Notes under the pieces: model-generated | The model's database searches: none | What the model was told of the DNA's origin: nothing | What the model saw: the letters and a program-made list of their open reading frames with translations, nothing else | Translations under genes and position numbers: made by a program | Shown: piece after piece, positions 54,205 to 63,310 of the stretch | Layout: every line of letters begins with the position of its first letter | How positions within the stretch are numbered: the first letter of the stretch is position 1 | Source of the DNA: Candidatus Heimdallarchaeota archaeon | Lineage (GTDB): Archaea > Asgardarchaeota > Heimdallarchaeia > Heimdallarchaeales > Heimdallarchaeaceae | Direction of reading: 5' to 3' | Length of the DNA: 64,000 nucleotides | Assembly (NCBI GenBank): GCA_018238545.1 | Contig: JABCTC010000003.1 | Coordinates: 1 to 64,000 of the forward strand

Positions 54205-56001
54205 TTGAAGCCTCAACGTTTACTAATTGATTCTTTAATAATTGTGCTAAGCATATCATTGCTTACTGCCCTTTCTACTACATTTAGGTGGTTTTTACCC
54301 CTCTATGAAAGTTACATTATAATCTTATATATTTTCGTTGGGATAGGTTTTATCATCTATGGGTGGTTATTAAGACGATGGTTTATTAAGAAGAATCTTG
54401 ATGAGAAAGATGGTTCATTAATACATTTACTGAAGATAATTCTACCAGTATTTAGTTTAATATTGATTTTTACCTTAGTAATTGGTTTATCAAGTCTATC
54501 AGAGATTATTCTCCTTTCAATGATATCTAGTTATTTGCTAAGTATATTTCAAATCTTCATAATATCGATTCTAGTTGGGATTTTCGCGTTTACTTTTATC
54601 GAGAATAATTTAGGAATTCTTCTTTTCAAAGAACCGGTTGCAGAACAAGAAACCGAACTGGGTTTTGGTTTAATGAGAAAACAGCTAAAAAATCTCATGG
54701 ACAAACAATGGAAATATGGTATGATTATTCTTTGGCTTTCTATTATGATTGCAAACATGCTGGTTTTTTTTGTATATCCATCTATACCTTCAAGTGATGT
54801 GGCATTTGGACTACAAAGTCTACATTTTAGTTTTCCAAATATTGCGTTTACATTTAATCCAGAAACAGGCTTTTATCAAGAATTTTTTTCTAGTGTTGCT
54901 CTCCCCTCATCAGCATTGCTAAACTGGAAGTTAATTCAATCTCTCATCAGTCTTACTTTTCTAGGCTTGCTTGTAATGCTAATATATCTACCTCATTCAA
55001 AGCTCCTAATGAACAAAAAGAAGGTTGATGAAAATACAAACAATATAGAGAAAATTCAAGAAAGTGATGAGAAAATAGTTGCTGTTGTAACTTCTTTAAC
55101 CGCTCCTGAAATTATTGAGCACTTTGATGATATAGACCCTGAAATTCTTGCTTATAAAATTCTGTCTCCATTGTCTACAAAAGAATACTTGCCTTCAAAT
55201 ATAATAAATCCTAAACCAAGGAGAAAGTTCTCTAAACTAATAAACAGAATGAAGAATAGTGATGTTATCCCAGTTATGAATTTAGCGAGCTTAAATCTTG
55301 TTGTTGCGGTTTATATAGTTAGTTTATTTCAAAGATTGGGAATAATAACAATTATTGTAAATGATCTGTATCAAGATTCATATGCTCAATTAACACATCT
55401 TTACTGGGCTGGTTTGGCCGAAGAAATATCTTATCGTTTTCTTATTTTTGGTGTCCCATTGTTTATCATCTATGGAGTAGTTTTTCTATTTATTTTCATT
55501 TTAAAGAAGACATTAATCAAAGAGAAGAAAGATGAAGATCTTTCAAGATTTGCATTATGGGTTAAGTCTAGAACACCTATAAACCCCTTACTTTATTTGA
55601 GTGGAAGATGGAAAAAACTGAGGATTCTTGACATTATGTTACTATTATTATCGTCATTTGGTTTTGGTTATGCTCACTACCAGTTTAGCCCAGATTACTG
55701 GGGTACATGGAAAATATTTCAAGCTGGTGTAGCTGGACTTATTTTTGGCTATGCTTTCTGCAAATACGGATTACACGCTGCAATAATTTTACATACAATT
55801 AATGATTTTGTCATAGGAATGATTGTAACTCCTAATCTTGGACTTTTGTTAGATGGTGGTATTCTATTTATGGTTATTATTTTTGCTGGAACGTTAGTTT
55901 TACTAAGTTTAGTGGCAAAGGCACTAACAGTATCTTTTAAATTCATAAATACAACATTAAAAAGAACTCAACCAATTACTGATACCTCTAAACAAAAGTG
56001 A
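54205..56001 (+). CDS. CPBP-family intramembrane metalloprotease (Rce1/CAAX protease-like)
   Basis: A 598-residue polytopic membrane protein. The C-terminal half carries the CPBP (Abi) protease motifs: E406-E407-x3-R411 (LAEEISYRF), the histidine in GFGYAHYQF and HTINDFVIG near residue 530. The N-terminal half adds about five to six helices and a soluble loop (~270-350) not found in the minimal domain. Eukaryotic Rce1 in this family cleaves prenylated CAAX proteins. The gene overlaps the start of a small GTPase and is followed by a HEAT protein. TTG start. The GTPase lacks a CAAX box, so it is not an obvious substrate. Confidence 0.88.
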   Translation: MKPQRLLIDSLIIVLSISLLTALSTTFRWFLPLYESYIIILYIFVGIGFIIYGWLLRRWFIKKNLDEKDGSLIHLLKIILPVFSLILIFTLVIGLSSLSEIILLSMISSYLLSIFQIFIISILVGIFAFTFIENNLGILLFKEPVAEQETELGFGLMRKQLKNLMDKQWKYGMIILWLSIMIANMLVFFVYPSIPSSDVAFGLQSLHFSFPNIAFTFNPETGFYQEFFSSVALPSSALLNWKLIQSLISLTFLGLLVMLIYLPHSKLLMNKKKVDENTNNIEKIQESDEKIVAVVTSLTAPEIIEHFDDIDPEILAYKILSPLSTKEYLPSNIINPKPRRKFSKLINRMKNSDVIPVMNLASLNLVVAVYIVSLFQRLGIITIIVNDLYQDSYAQLTHLYWAGLAEEISYRFLIFGVPLFIIYGVVFLFIFILKKTLIKEKKDEDLSRFALWVKSRTPINPLLYLSGRWKKLRILDIMLLLLSSFGFGYAHYQFSPDYWGTWKIFQAGVAGLIFGYAFCKYGLHAAIILHTINDFVIGMIVTPNLGLLLDGGILFMVIIFAGTLVLLSLVAKALTVSFKFINTTLKRTQPITDTSKQK

Positions 56002-56006
56002 AGAAC

Positions 56007-56591
56007 ATGAGCTATGGACAAAAATTATTCCTTAAAGTAATTTTAGCTGGAGAAGCGGAAGTAGGAAAAACAAGTTTAAGACGTTCATATCTTGGAGAAG
56101 GATTTGTCAAAAACCATCTTCAAACAATCGGTGCTGATTTTGCTTCATTACCAAAAACAATCAAAGATTATAACGTTCTTTTTCAGATCTGGGACGTAGC
56201 AGGACAAGATATTTTTGAAAACGTCAGGATGATGTACTATAAGGGGACTCTTGGAGCTCTAATGGTATTTGATGCTACAAAGATTGCTACATTTAGAACA
56301 TTAGATCGTTGGATAAAAGAGCTTGAGAAAGGTACAGAAAGAGGGATTGTTCCATTCTTTATACTTGGTAATAAGATGGATTTAGTTACTTCTGCAAAAA
56401 AAACCAAGCTAAAAGCAGAAGTCACTAAGTATATAGCTGCATTAAACAAGAAGTATTCTGATAAGGGATTCACCGTAGAGTATATTGAAACCTCTGCAAA
56501 AACAGGTGAGAATGTCCATTCAGCTTTTGAGCAATTAGGTGTTAAAATTATAGATTACATTCAGCATAGAAAGAAGATGAGGGGGAAATAA
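56007..56591 (+). CDS. Rab/Ras-like small GTPase
   Basis: A small GTPase with a full motif set (numbering from the ATG at 56007): G1 GEAEVGKT (15-22), switch-I T40 in QTIGAD, G3 WDVAGQ (62-67, catalytic Gln present), G4 GNKMD (121-125), G5 ETSAKTG. A GTG at 55998 overlapping the upstream stop is an alternative start. The C-terminus (IQHRKKMRGK) is basic with no cysteine, so prenylation is not expected and membrane contact would be electrostatic. It sits between the CPBP protease (overlap/6 bp) and the HEAT protein (1-bp gap), a very tight operon. Rab-like motifs suggest a switch controlling the HEAT scaffold or protease. Confidence 0.94.
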   Translation: MSYGQKLFLKVILAGEAEVGKTSLRRSYLGEGFVKNHLQTIGADFASLPKTIKDYNVLFQIWDVAGQDIFENVRMMYYKGTLGALMVFDATKIATFRTLDRWIKELEKGTERGIVPFFILGNKMDLVTSAKKTKLKAEVTKYIAALNKKYSDKGFTVEYIETSAKTGENVHSAFEQLGVKIIDYIQHRKKMRGK

Positions 56592-56592
56592 A

Positions 56593-58947
56593 TTGAGTTT
56601 AGAGGAAATTAGAAACCTCATAATAGCTGATAAAAGCAATGAAATTAGACTTAATAACATCAAAGTCTATCAGCATTTAATAAAATTACTTAAGGATACG
56701 GAAGATTATATTAGAAAAAAAACTACTTCAATTATATTTAATTCTGATTTTGTTCCAACAGAGAAAATTATTGAGGAATATCTAAGTGATCCTGACCCCT
56801 TACTTAAGGACATAATTGTCAACAAGTTTCATTTTTTTGTTCCAATTTTATCGAAATATCTTGTTCAAGATAGAAGTTTCAAACCAATTTCAGAAATTAT
56901 CAATTCAATGAAAACTAAAACTCTGCACGATGCAATAGCGAAAGCCTACAAAATTACACCCGTGCTAGCATCTTTAACAGAGCTATCAATTAGAATATGT
57001 CATTCTTCACTAGCTCAACAAGAAGCAACAGTTATTTCTTTTCATTTAATTACTGAACATGCAAAAGAGGTTAAAAGAATACTTATTTTCGGATTCAAGC
57101 AAGTAGAACCAATCTATGCAGAACTTGTTTTGCTAACAGTCACTTTGTTTCCAGAATTAGCCACTTTAATAGAAAAACAAATACGCGATGTTGTAGTGAA
57201 ATCTAATTCAGAGGAACAAATAAAATATGCATCAATTGCTCTTATGAACCTGCAAGATCCTAAAAATGCAGACGTGCTAATCACAAGACTCGCAAATAAA
57301 GAAGATTCTCTTGACACAAAATTATCGATTATAGAATCACTTGGAAACTTAGGTAATCAAAAAGCTAGTCAAGTATTAATTAATCAATTCTCTAAAAATG
57401 ATACTCTTGCATATTATTCAACTCGATCTCTTGCAATGCTTGGAGATAGTGTTCTACCTTTGCTCATAAAAGAGCTAGAGCATGATAGCAAAGTTCCTTA
57501 CATTATTGAAACTATGAAGCGCATTGGTGATACTAGTTACGATTATTTAATGTACGCTCTCAATAAAGGAAAAGGTAACGTTCGAAAAAATGCAGCTCAA
57601 TGTCTTACACTTGTCATGAGCCAGAAGTATGGATATGAAGGTGCAATACGCTTACTTACTACTCAGCTCGCAGGAAAAAACACAGCAATTGTGGAATCAG
57701 TTACTCAAGCGCTGTTAACCTTAGGTACTCCATCGATTAGGGTGTTAATCGAAGAGTTGGCAGATGATGACCTAAAACTAAGGAAAAATGCAACTGAGGT
57801 TTTACAATATTTTGGTCACAATAATATAGAACTCACATTAGATGGTTTATTGGAAACTGACATTACGCTTGGAGTGAAACTTGGTATTATCCTTTACATG
57901 TATTATCCAAATGATGAAATGCAAAAATTAGGTTATGGTTTTGCTATTACCAAGAACAAGATACGGGATAAAGACGACGTAACATATGAACTGATTTTAA
58001 AAGGTTTGAAGGAACTCGATCCAGATATCCGCGAAAAATCATGTGAATTACTTTATTACTTTGGAACAAAAGCAGTGCCAACACTTTCTTCAGTTTTATC
58101 TGATCCCAACATACATGTTAGACGGAAAGCTGTAGGGTCTCTTCGGAAACTAAAAAATAAACGTGCTCTTATCACCTTAATCAAAGGTGCTAAAGATAAC
58201 GATGATATAATTGCAGAAATATCAACACGAGCACTGGGAGAACTGAAAGATCCTGGCGTGATTGATGTAATAGTTAACAATATGAAGCGTTCAAAAACTT
58301 TAGTCAGGGATGCCGCTGTATATGCCGCAACACAAATAGGTTCCCCTATAGCAAAGAAACTTTCAGCTCAGCTTAACGCGAATAATCAGTACTTAGTTAA
58401 AGCAACGATAACTGCTTTGAGTAAAATGGATTGTAAAACACTGAAAGATATGTTATCTAATTTGCAAAATGCTGATGAACGTTGGTTTTCAAATATGAAG
58501 AAAGTTGTCCAAAAGATGGGTCCTTCAGCTGCCCCTACCCTACAATCTTTGCATAAAAAGGCAAAAAATGAAAAAGCTAACCATCGATTACTCATTTTAC
58601 TTTCACTATGTAAAGATACTACCATAATCCCCAACTTGATTCAATTGATACTTGAAGATAAACAGAAAACTGGTATTGTAGGTCTAAATAATTTTGGAGA
58701 AGATGGATCAGAGAAAATTGCCGAAGTGTTACTAGATGCACCTGCTAAAAACAGAAAATTGTTCGTTGAAAAATCTAAAGGATTAGACGGAGAACTAGCT
58801 GTAGCTTTAGTTTCAGCATTTAAGAAAGAGAAAAAGCTGAAATCTCTTATTAACTCAATGTTGAAAGTTCACAATAGATCAATCAGAAAATACTGTCAAA
58901 CTAAAGAAATGAAACATGAAAATTTCATAGAAAATTACAGAAAATAA
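56593..58947 (+). CDS. HEAT-repeat scaffold protein
   Basis: A 784-residue protein built of HEAT/PBS-lyase-type helical repeats along most of its length. Recurrent units are LGNLGNQKASQVLINQF, LGDSVLPLLIKEL, VRKNAAQCLTLV, LGTPSIRVLIEELADDD, FGTKAVPTLSSVLSDP and LGELKDPGVIDVIVNNM. Such superhelices bind proteins. The TTG start lies one base after the GTPase stop, so it is probably an effector, regulator or assembly platform for that GTPase. No catalytic domain or transmembrane segment is visible. Confidence 0.88.
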   Translation: MSLEEIRNLIIADKSNEIRLNNIKVYQHLIKLLKDTEDYIRKKTTSIIFNSDFVPTEKIIEEYLSDPDPLLKDIIVNKFHFFVPILSKYLVQDRSFKPISEIINSMKTKTLHDAIAKAYKITPVLASLTELSIRICHSSLAQQEATVISFHLITEHAKEVKRILIFGFKQVEPIYAELVLLTVTLFPELATLIEKQIRDVVVKSNSEEQIKYASIALMNLQDPKNADVLITRLANKEDSLDTKLSIIESLGNLGNQKASQVLINQFSKNDTLAYYSTRSLAMLGDSVLPLLIKELEHDSKVPYIIETMKRIGDTSYDYLMYALNKGKGNVRKNAAQCLTLVMSQKYGYEGAIRLLTTQLAGKNTAIVESVTQALLTLGTPSIRVLIEELADDDLKLRKNATEVLQYFGHNNIELTLDGLLETDITLGVKLGIILYMYYPNDEMQKLGYGFAITKNKIRDKDDVTYELILKGLKELDPDIREKSCELLYYFGTKAVPTLSSVLSDPNIHVRRKAVGSLRKLKNKRALITLIKGAKDNDDIIAEISTRALGELKDPGVIDVIVNNMKRSKTLVRDAAVYAATQIGSPIAKKLSAQLNANNQYLVKATITALSKMDCKTLKDMLSNLQNADERWFSNMKKVVQKMGPSAAPTLQSLHKKAKNEKANHRLLILLSLCKDTTIIPNLIQLILEDKQKTGIVGLNNFGEDGSEKIAEVLLDAPAKNRKLFVEKSKGLDGELAVALVSAFKKEKKLKSLINSMLKVHNRSIRKYCQTKEMKHENFIENYRK

Positions 58948-58959
58948 TATTGCATCAAA

Positions 58960-60033
58960 TCAGTAATTTATTACTGATTCAGTTGTTATCTTATCTAATG
59001 TCTCTTCCTCTTGTTTTGAAACTAATTTGCTTAAATTACTTGCTAAAACAGGAGCTAAAGAAAATTCATGTTGGAGGGGCAGTAAAAACTGAATAAGTTT
59101 TGTATTGGCATATCTCTTAATACTACTGTCAGAAAGCACAGGATTTTTTACAATTGCAAACATTTCATCAACTATTTCGAGAGTATCCATATGAGGGAAA
59201 ATGGAAGTAAATAATGCTTTAATCTTGCTCGTAGCTTCCTGAGGGTTAAGATCGCTTAATAGTTGAAAAATATGGAAGTAACCAGCTTCTTCTAACCACA
59301 TAGAAGAATTCGTATCTACATCATACAAGCTTATGCGCGGAAATTTTTCAATAATTGGTGTTGATACTTTGAACCCTTTCATCTCTTGATAAGTGCTATT
59401 TGGTAAAAGATCAATTGATGTTGAAATGATGAGATTTCTAGCATTGTACGTATAATCTTTTGTAATAATACTATTGTCTGATTCATCATATTTAATCTCA
59501 CTATTCTCGCTTATTGTGTGGACATTGTTTTCCTCTGCAACTTTCGTATATGTAGCTATAAGACTGTGAATATCAGAACATGTGAATGAATCAAATATTT
59601 CAGTCAAAAAAATATCATTTTCTAGATTTATGAACGAGTAGTTTCTAGCTATATCTTTAGCTGTATAATTGATGTGTTTAATATCCGAATCTTCTATTTT
59701 GGAGAGGATCTTATCCATCAAGTTAATTGACTTCTTAGTTCGGAATAGTAGTGCTAAGGGTTTTTTAGAGAGTTCAAATTGAGATGTGATAGAGTGTAAA
59801 TCTTCTAGCAATAATCCAGATTTTAAATATGCTTTTGCCATCAGTGAACTTTGCAATTCAGTAACTGGAGTTAGGACGCTTGGTGTTAAGAATGAAAACG
59901 TATCTTTCCTATCCTCTCTTTGTAATAATGTTATATCCTCGTTTGGATTGTTTAATGAAATATAATAGGCAAGAGCTGATGCAGATAATCCATCTCCTTC
60001 AATTAGAATATCTGTGCTATACTTTTCATGCAT
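58960..60033 (-). CDS. Putative FAD-dependent oxidoreductase, DAO-like
   Basis: A 357-residue protein with an N-terminal beta-alpha-beta resembling FAD-binding DAO-family enzymes: DILIEGDGLSASALAYYI, then ITLLQRE ending in the acidic ribose-binding position. The third glycine of GxGxxG is replaced (GDGLSA), and the C-terminal GxxP/G.G motif of the family is not evident, so FAD binding may be altered. A middle strand YNARNLIISTSIDLLP matches the second FAD segment of DAO proteins. The C-terminal half is helical and unfamiliar. It is convergent with the HEAT protein (12-bp gap). Confidence 0.5.
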   Translation of the reverse strand: MHEKYSTDILIEGDGLSASALAYYISLNNPNEDITLLQREDRKDTFSFLTPSVLTPVTELQSSLMAKAYLKSGLLLEDLHSITSQFELSKKPLALLFRTKKSINLMDKILSKIEDSDIKHINYTAKDIARNYSFINLENDIFLTEIFDSFTCSDIHSLIATYTKVAEENNVHTISENSEIKYDESDNSIITKDYTYNARNLIISTSIDLLPNSTYQEMKGFKVSTPIIEKFPRISLYDVDTNSSMWLEEAGYFHIFQLLSDLNPQEATSKIKALFTSIFPHMDTLEIVDEMFAIVKNPVLSDSSIKRYANTKLIQFLLPLQHEFSLAPVLASNLSKLVSKQEEETLDKITTESVINY

Positions 60034-60083
60034 AAGGTAAGAATAAGGAATACCTATATAAATTTAGAACATTATCTACTGAC

Positions 60084-61825
60084 ATGAGTTATTTTTCCCA
60101 CTTTCCCCATAGTGAGGAAGGTGGAGAGCAATTTTGAGGACTCTTCCCAACCCAAGAACGTACAAGGTAGCATCGCAGCAAGCAGTAGCGTAAGGGGGTT
60201 CAAGCTCTGGAATTACACCTCCAACACACAGTGTTAGCGGAGGTGAACGGGTTCATCTCCTCTCCGGGACTCATTTCTGGAGGCAATGTTGTTGAGCACC
60301 TTAGGTACTCACTCCAGCTCCGGGGGTAAGCAGATGACTCTGCTTTGTCTGTAGCCATTGGCTCAAGACAGGGAAAACACGAAAAGAACTGAGAGGGAAA
60401 TATTTTCCTGTAAGTTGATCTTTTATTGAAGTATACTTTGGTTGCAGAACATATTTGATCAGTCTTTTAGCTATATTCTTCGCTCCATTCAAGTCAGCAT
60501 TGAGGTTATACCCACAAGTCTGGCAGGTGAATGTAGGTTGGTTATGACGAGTAGTGAGATAGGAACCACAGCGAGAACAAGTAGAAGAAGTCCATGATTC
60601 ATTGATGGCTAGTATCCTGTGTTCTTCCCAGCCATTAAGTGAGAGCTTGAATTTGAGTAATTCTATCACTCTCCTATAATTCCATTTGTGGACACTTTTA
60701 CGTGTGCTCGGTTTTTGGTTTCCCCTATATTGACTCTTACGGATGTTATGGGGGAAACCTACTACCACATGGAGATCATACCTCTTTCCTAAGGAGAGAA
60801 TGTACTTGACAAGTTTGTTGACATAGGTATGGTCGGTTAGCTTATGTTCCGTTCTTTGTCTCTTTCGGAGTAGTTTAAGTTGATAAACAACTTGTTTTCT
60901 TTTTCCAAAACTCAAACTAGGTTTAGCTAGAACCTTTTGCAGTTTAGAGGTTTTTTGTTCAGTTTCCTTTAGCAGTTTTTTTCTTGTCTTATCAGACCAA
61001 AATCTGATCTCATGTTGGTTGATTGTTCCTTTCGGAGTTAGAAGCGCACTTACTGCACGTTTATTGATTCCTAGATCTATCCCCAGCACAGCTGGAGGAC
61101 GAGATGAAGAATATTTATCTGGAACATGAAGCAGGATGAAATGTACCCACCATTCCTTTTTCTTGGGAGAGTATAGTACTTCTAGAGCTTGTATTTTCCC
61201 TTGGTGGATTTTGTACTCGTGATAGGGTGAACAAGCCAGAGGTAACCATAGTTTCTCGTGATTGCGAGTGTTATTCTTCTTTGTATCTAAGGAGTCTCTT
61301 ATCCCCACCCACCATCGAGCGATGGAGTTTGAAGGAGTACAAGTAAGAACAAATCTCTTCTTATTCGCTGATTGTGTTCGTGGTATTTTCTTTGGTAAGG
61401 TTTTTTTTGTAGGGGAAGAGTTGAGTGCTTGTTGGCTGTGATAAATAGCTGTAGCATTGTCTCTACATTCTTGTAGTTCATCATGAGAGGAGCGAGGAAA
61501 GCGCCTCTTCAAATCATGTCTAACCTTAGGACGAGATGCATGTGTAGTATTTTTTGTTGTTGTCAAGGTAAGTTGATCTAGTTTAACTTTATTCACCTTT
61601 TTCTTCCCACTTTTTCCACTGATAAGGTGATCTTCATTATGGTAAATGACCTTAAGAAAATGGTGAATGGTTCTTGTATCTCTCCCTGTAATCTGTTCCA
61701 ACCTTCTCTGTTTACGAGCTGTGAGCACTTCTGTTTTAATTCTCGCTTTTACAGTTGTTCTCACTCTACTTCTCGTCATTCAGGAATCATTACTTATAGT
61801 AGATTTTCCTATAAAAAGCTAACAT
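60084..61825 (-). mobile_element. TnpB-only IS element, intact copy
   Basis: This is the same element as 31322-33056, in opposite orientation. The ends are defined by where the two copies stop matching (ATGTTAGC... left, ...AATAACTCAT right). The ~215 bases beyond the tnpB stop (60084-60300) contain conserved palindromes and GC-rich blocks consistent with a right end and guide RNA. No tnpA gene. Confidence 0.82.
60301..61779 (-). CDS. tnpB: TnpB with zinc ribbon, intact
   Basis: A 492-residue TnpB with RuvC-I aspartate in GIDLGINKRAVSALL, a four-cysteine zinc ribbon (STCSRCG ... FTCQTCG) and the final aspartate in NADLNGAKNIAKRL. The strand that normally holds the RuvC-II glutamate reads HVVVGFPHNIRK with no Glu; a Glu lies later in INESWTSSTC. 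The N-terminal ~100 residues are basic and low-complexity. It differs from the TnpBs at 15734 and 24412, which lack the ribbon, and is the parent type of the broken gene at 31368. It may supply protein in trans to the broken copy. Confidence 0.92.
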   Translation of the reverse strand: MTRSRVRTTVKARIKTEVLTARKQRRLEQITGRDTRTIHHFLKVIYHNEDHLISGKSGKKKVNKVKLDQLTLTTTKNTTHASRPKVRHDLKRRFPRSSHDELQECRDNATAIYHSQQALNSSPTKKTLPKKIPRTQSANKKRFVLTCTPSNSIARWWVGIRDSLDTKKNNTRNHEKLWLPLACSPYHEYKIHQGKIQALEVLYSPKKKEWWVHFILLHVPDKYSSSRPPAVLGIDLGINKRAVSALLTPKGTINQHEIRFWSDKTRKKLLKETEQKTSKLQKVLAKPSLSFGKRKQVVYQLKLLRKRQRTEHKLTDHTYVNKLVKYILSLGKRYDLHVVVGFPHNIRKSQYRGNQKPSTRKSVHKWNYRRVIELLKFKLSLNGWEEHRILAINESWTSSTCSRCGSYLTTRHNQPTFTCQTCGYNLNADLNGAKNIAKRLIKYVLQPKYTSIKDQLTGKYFPLSSFRVFPVLSQWLQTKQSHLLTPGAGVST

Positions 61826-61853
61826 TAATATGGGAAAATGGGTAGAAACTACC

Positions 61854-62126
61854 ATGGCTCACGATATAGTGTTAAAAGTTATCAAACAAGAAGGTAATTG
61901 TGCAGCTGGTCACAATGTTGGAGATGAAATCATTATAAGCTTCGAAAATAATGAAATCAAAGGTAAAATATGCCTCCATGCACTTTATTCTGTTTTCCCT
62001 AAAGTGTTTGCGATGGCTTATGGGGCAGAATTTCCTTGGCTAGAAGATGCTGATATATCAACTCATGCTTGTCCTGATGCTTGGAACCCTCTTGTTTATG
62101 AAGTAAAAAGAAAAAGGGAAAAGTAG
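61854..62126 (+). CDS. TIGR04076-type small protein, second copy
   Basis: A ~90-residue paralogue of the protein at 13493-13759: EGNCAAGHNVGDE, then KICLHALYSVFPKVFAMAYGAEFPW and ACPDAWNPLVYEVKR. The ATG at 61854 aligns with the family start; an ATG at 61830 adds eight residues and lies 5 bp from the end of the TnpB element. The conserved Cys/His positions match the first copy. The function is unknown. The IS element inserted immediately upstream may have cut off its original promoter. Confidence 0.78.
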   Translation: MAHDIVLKVIKQEGNCAAGHNVGDEIIISFENNEIKGKICLHALYSVFPKVFAMAYGAEFPWLEDADISTHACPDAWNPLVYEVKRKREK

Positions 62127-62134
62127 GATAGTTA

Positions 62135-63055
62135 CTATATTATTAAGTAAACTATCTTGTCGACTATAAAGAGTGTTAAGAAAACTAGGAAGACTATTAG
62201 AAGTATTTCCTTTGTGGTATAAGCCCACTTAGGGCTCTGGTTTATCAAGATAGCTACAGCTAAGAACAACACTAACGCGATTACAAGATATCCAATTATT
62301 TGGCTTGCCAAGTAATGTAAACCGATAAAAACAGCTGTCCCCCCTCCTGCAAGTAGACAAAATAGAAAGAAGGATCCTATAATAGCAGCTTTTTTAACTC
62401 CAAATTTCACGGCTAATGTTCTAACTCCTGCATCTCTATCTCCTTCAACATCTGGTAAGCCTTTTATTATTTCTCTACCAATATTTCCAAGACCTGCTGC
62501 AGCTCCTACTATTATGGGTACATATTGGAACTCTCCACCATATACTAAATATGAGTGTAATGCACCATAAGCAAACAATGCAGTAACATTCATTCCTATT
62601 GTGGTATTCCCCCAAATTCCAAGTTTCTTTAGTTTAAAATCATAAAGGTCAAGAGAACCTCCAAATAGTATTACTGTTAATACACTCAAACCATACAAAC
62701 CGTTGATTACATCAATTACAACACCTGTAATTAATGCAAGAATAGCAACAATTACTCCATAAATATACGCCGCTTTAATAGATATTTTTCCGGAAGGTAT
62801 AGGTCTATGAGGTGCATTAGTTTTATCTTCTTCTATATCAGCTATATCATTGAAAATCATAGCTTGACAGGAAACAAGTGCCGCTGCTAGGACTACCAGA
62901 CCTAAACTTAGATAGTCGATGTTTGATACAGAGTCGGGAAGCGAAAGCACTAATCCGAATGCTGCTGCAGCTCCTGATACAATTCCATTGACTATTCTTA
63001 TAATAGTAAAATAGGAAAGTACAATTTGTCCTTTTGAAAATTGGGTTTTAGACAT
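62135..63055 (-). CDS. UbiA prenyltransferase, DGGGP synthase-like
   Basis: A 306-residue polytopic prenyltransferase with both aspartate motifs: N69-D-x2-D73-x3-D77 (FNDIADIEED) and GLPDVEGDRDAG near residue 195. In archaea the closest role is digeranylgeranylglyceryl phosphate synthase, adding the second geranylgeranyl chain in ether-lipid synthesis; quinone or heme prenylation are alternatives. About eight to nine transmembrane helices and normal length. Convergent with the TIGR04076 gene (8-bp gap). Confidence 0.88.
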   Translation of the reverse strand: MSKTQFSKGQIVLSYFTIIRIVNGIVSGAAAAFGLVLSLPDSVSNIDYLSLGLVVLAAALVSCQAMIFNDIADIEEDKTNAPHRPIPSGKISIKAAYIYGVIVAILALITGVVIDVINGLYGLSVLTVILFGGSLDLYDFKLKKLGIWGNTTIGMNVTALFAYGALHSYLVYGGEFQYVPIIVGAAAGLGNIGREIIKGLPDVEGDRDAGVRTLAVKFGVKKAAIIGSFFLFCLLAGGGTAVFIGLHYLASQIIGYLVIALVLFLAVAILINQSPKWAYTTKEILLIVFLVFLTLFIVDKIVYLII

Positions 63056-63310
63056 GATGCTATGATACCATCAAGTCAGATATAAAATTTACCTAGCATT
63101 CTTTCAATCAGCTAGCGTAATAGATAGTTCTATCTCTTTAAGATTCTTTTCGTCAACACCTTTAAGAGAGGTAATTAAAGCAAGGTTTAATTTCTTAAAT
63201 AATTGTTTAATGTAATTGTTCATCGGAACTTTTTCGTTATTAATTTTTAATAGAATCCTGTCTGTCATTTATGTCACTAATAACAATAAAAAAAAGAGTA
63301 TAATAAAAAG

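Noticed and set aside
56007..56591. CAAX-type prenylation site on the GTPase next to the Rce1-like protease
   Set aside because: The C-terminus HRKKMRGK contains no cysteine; the GTPase at 20178 also lacks one.
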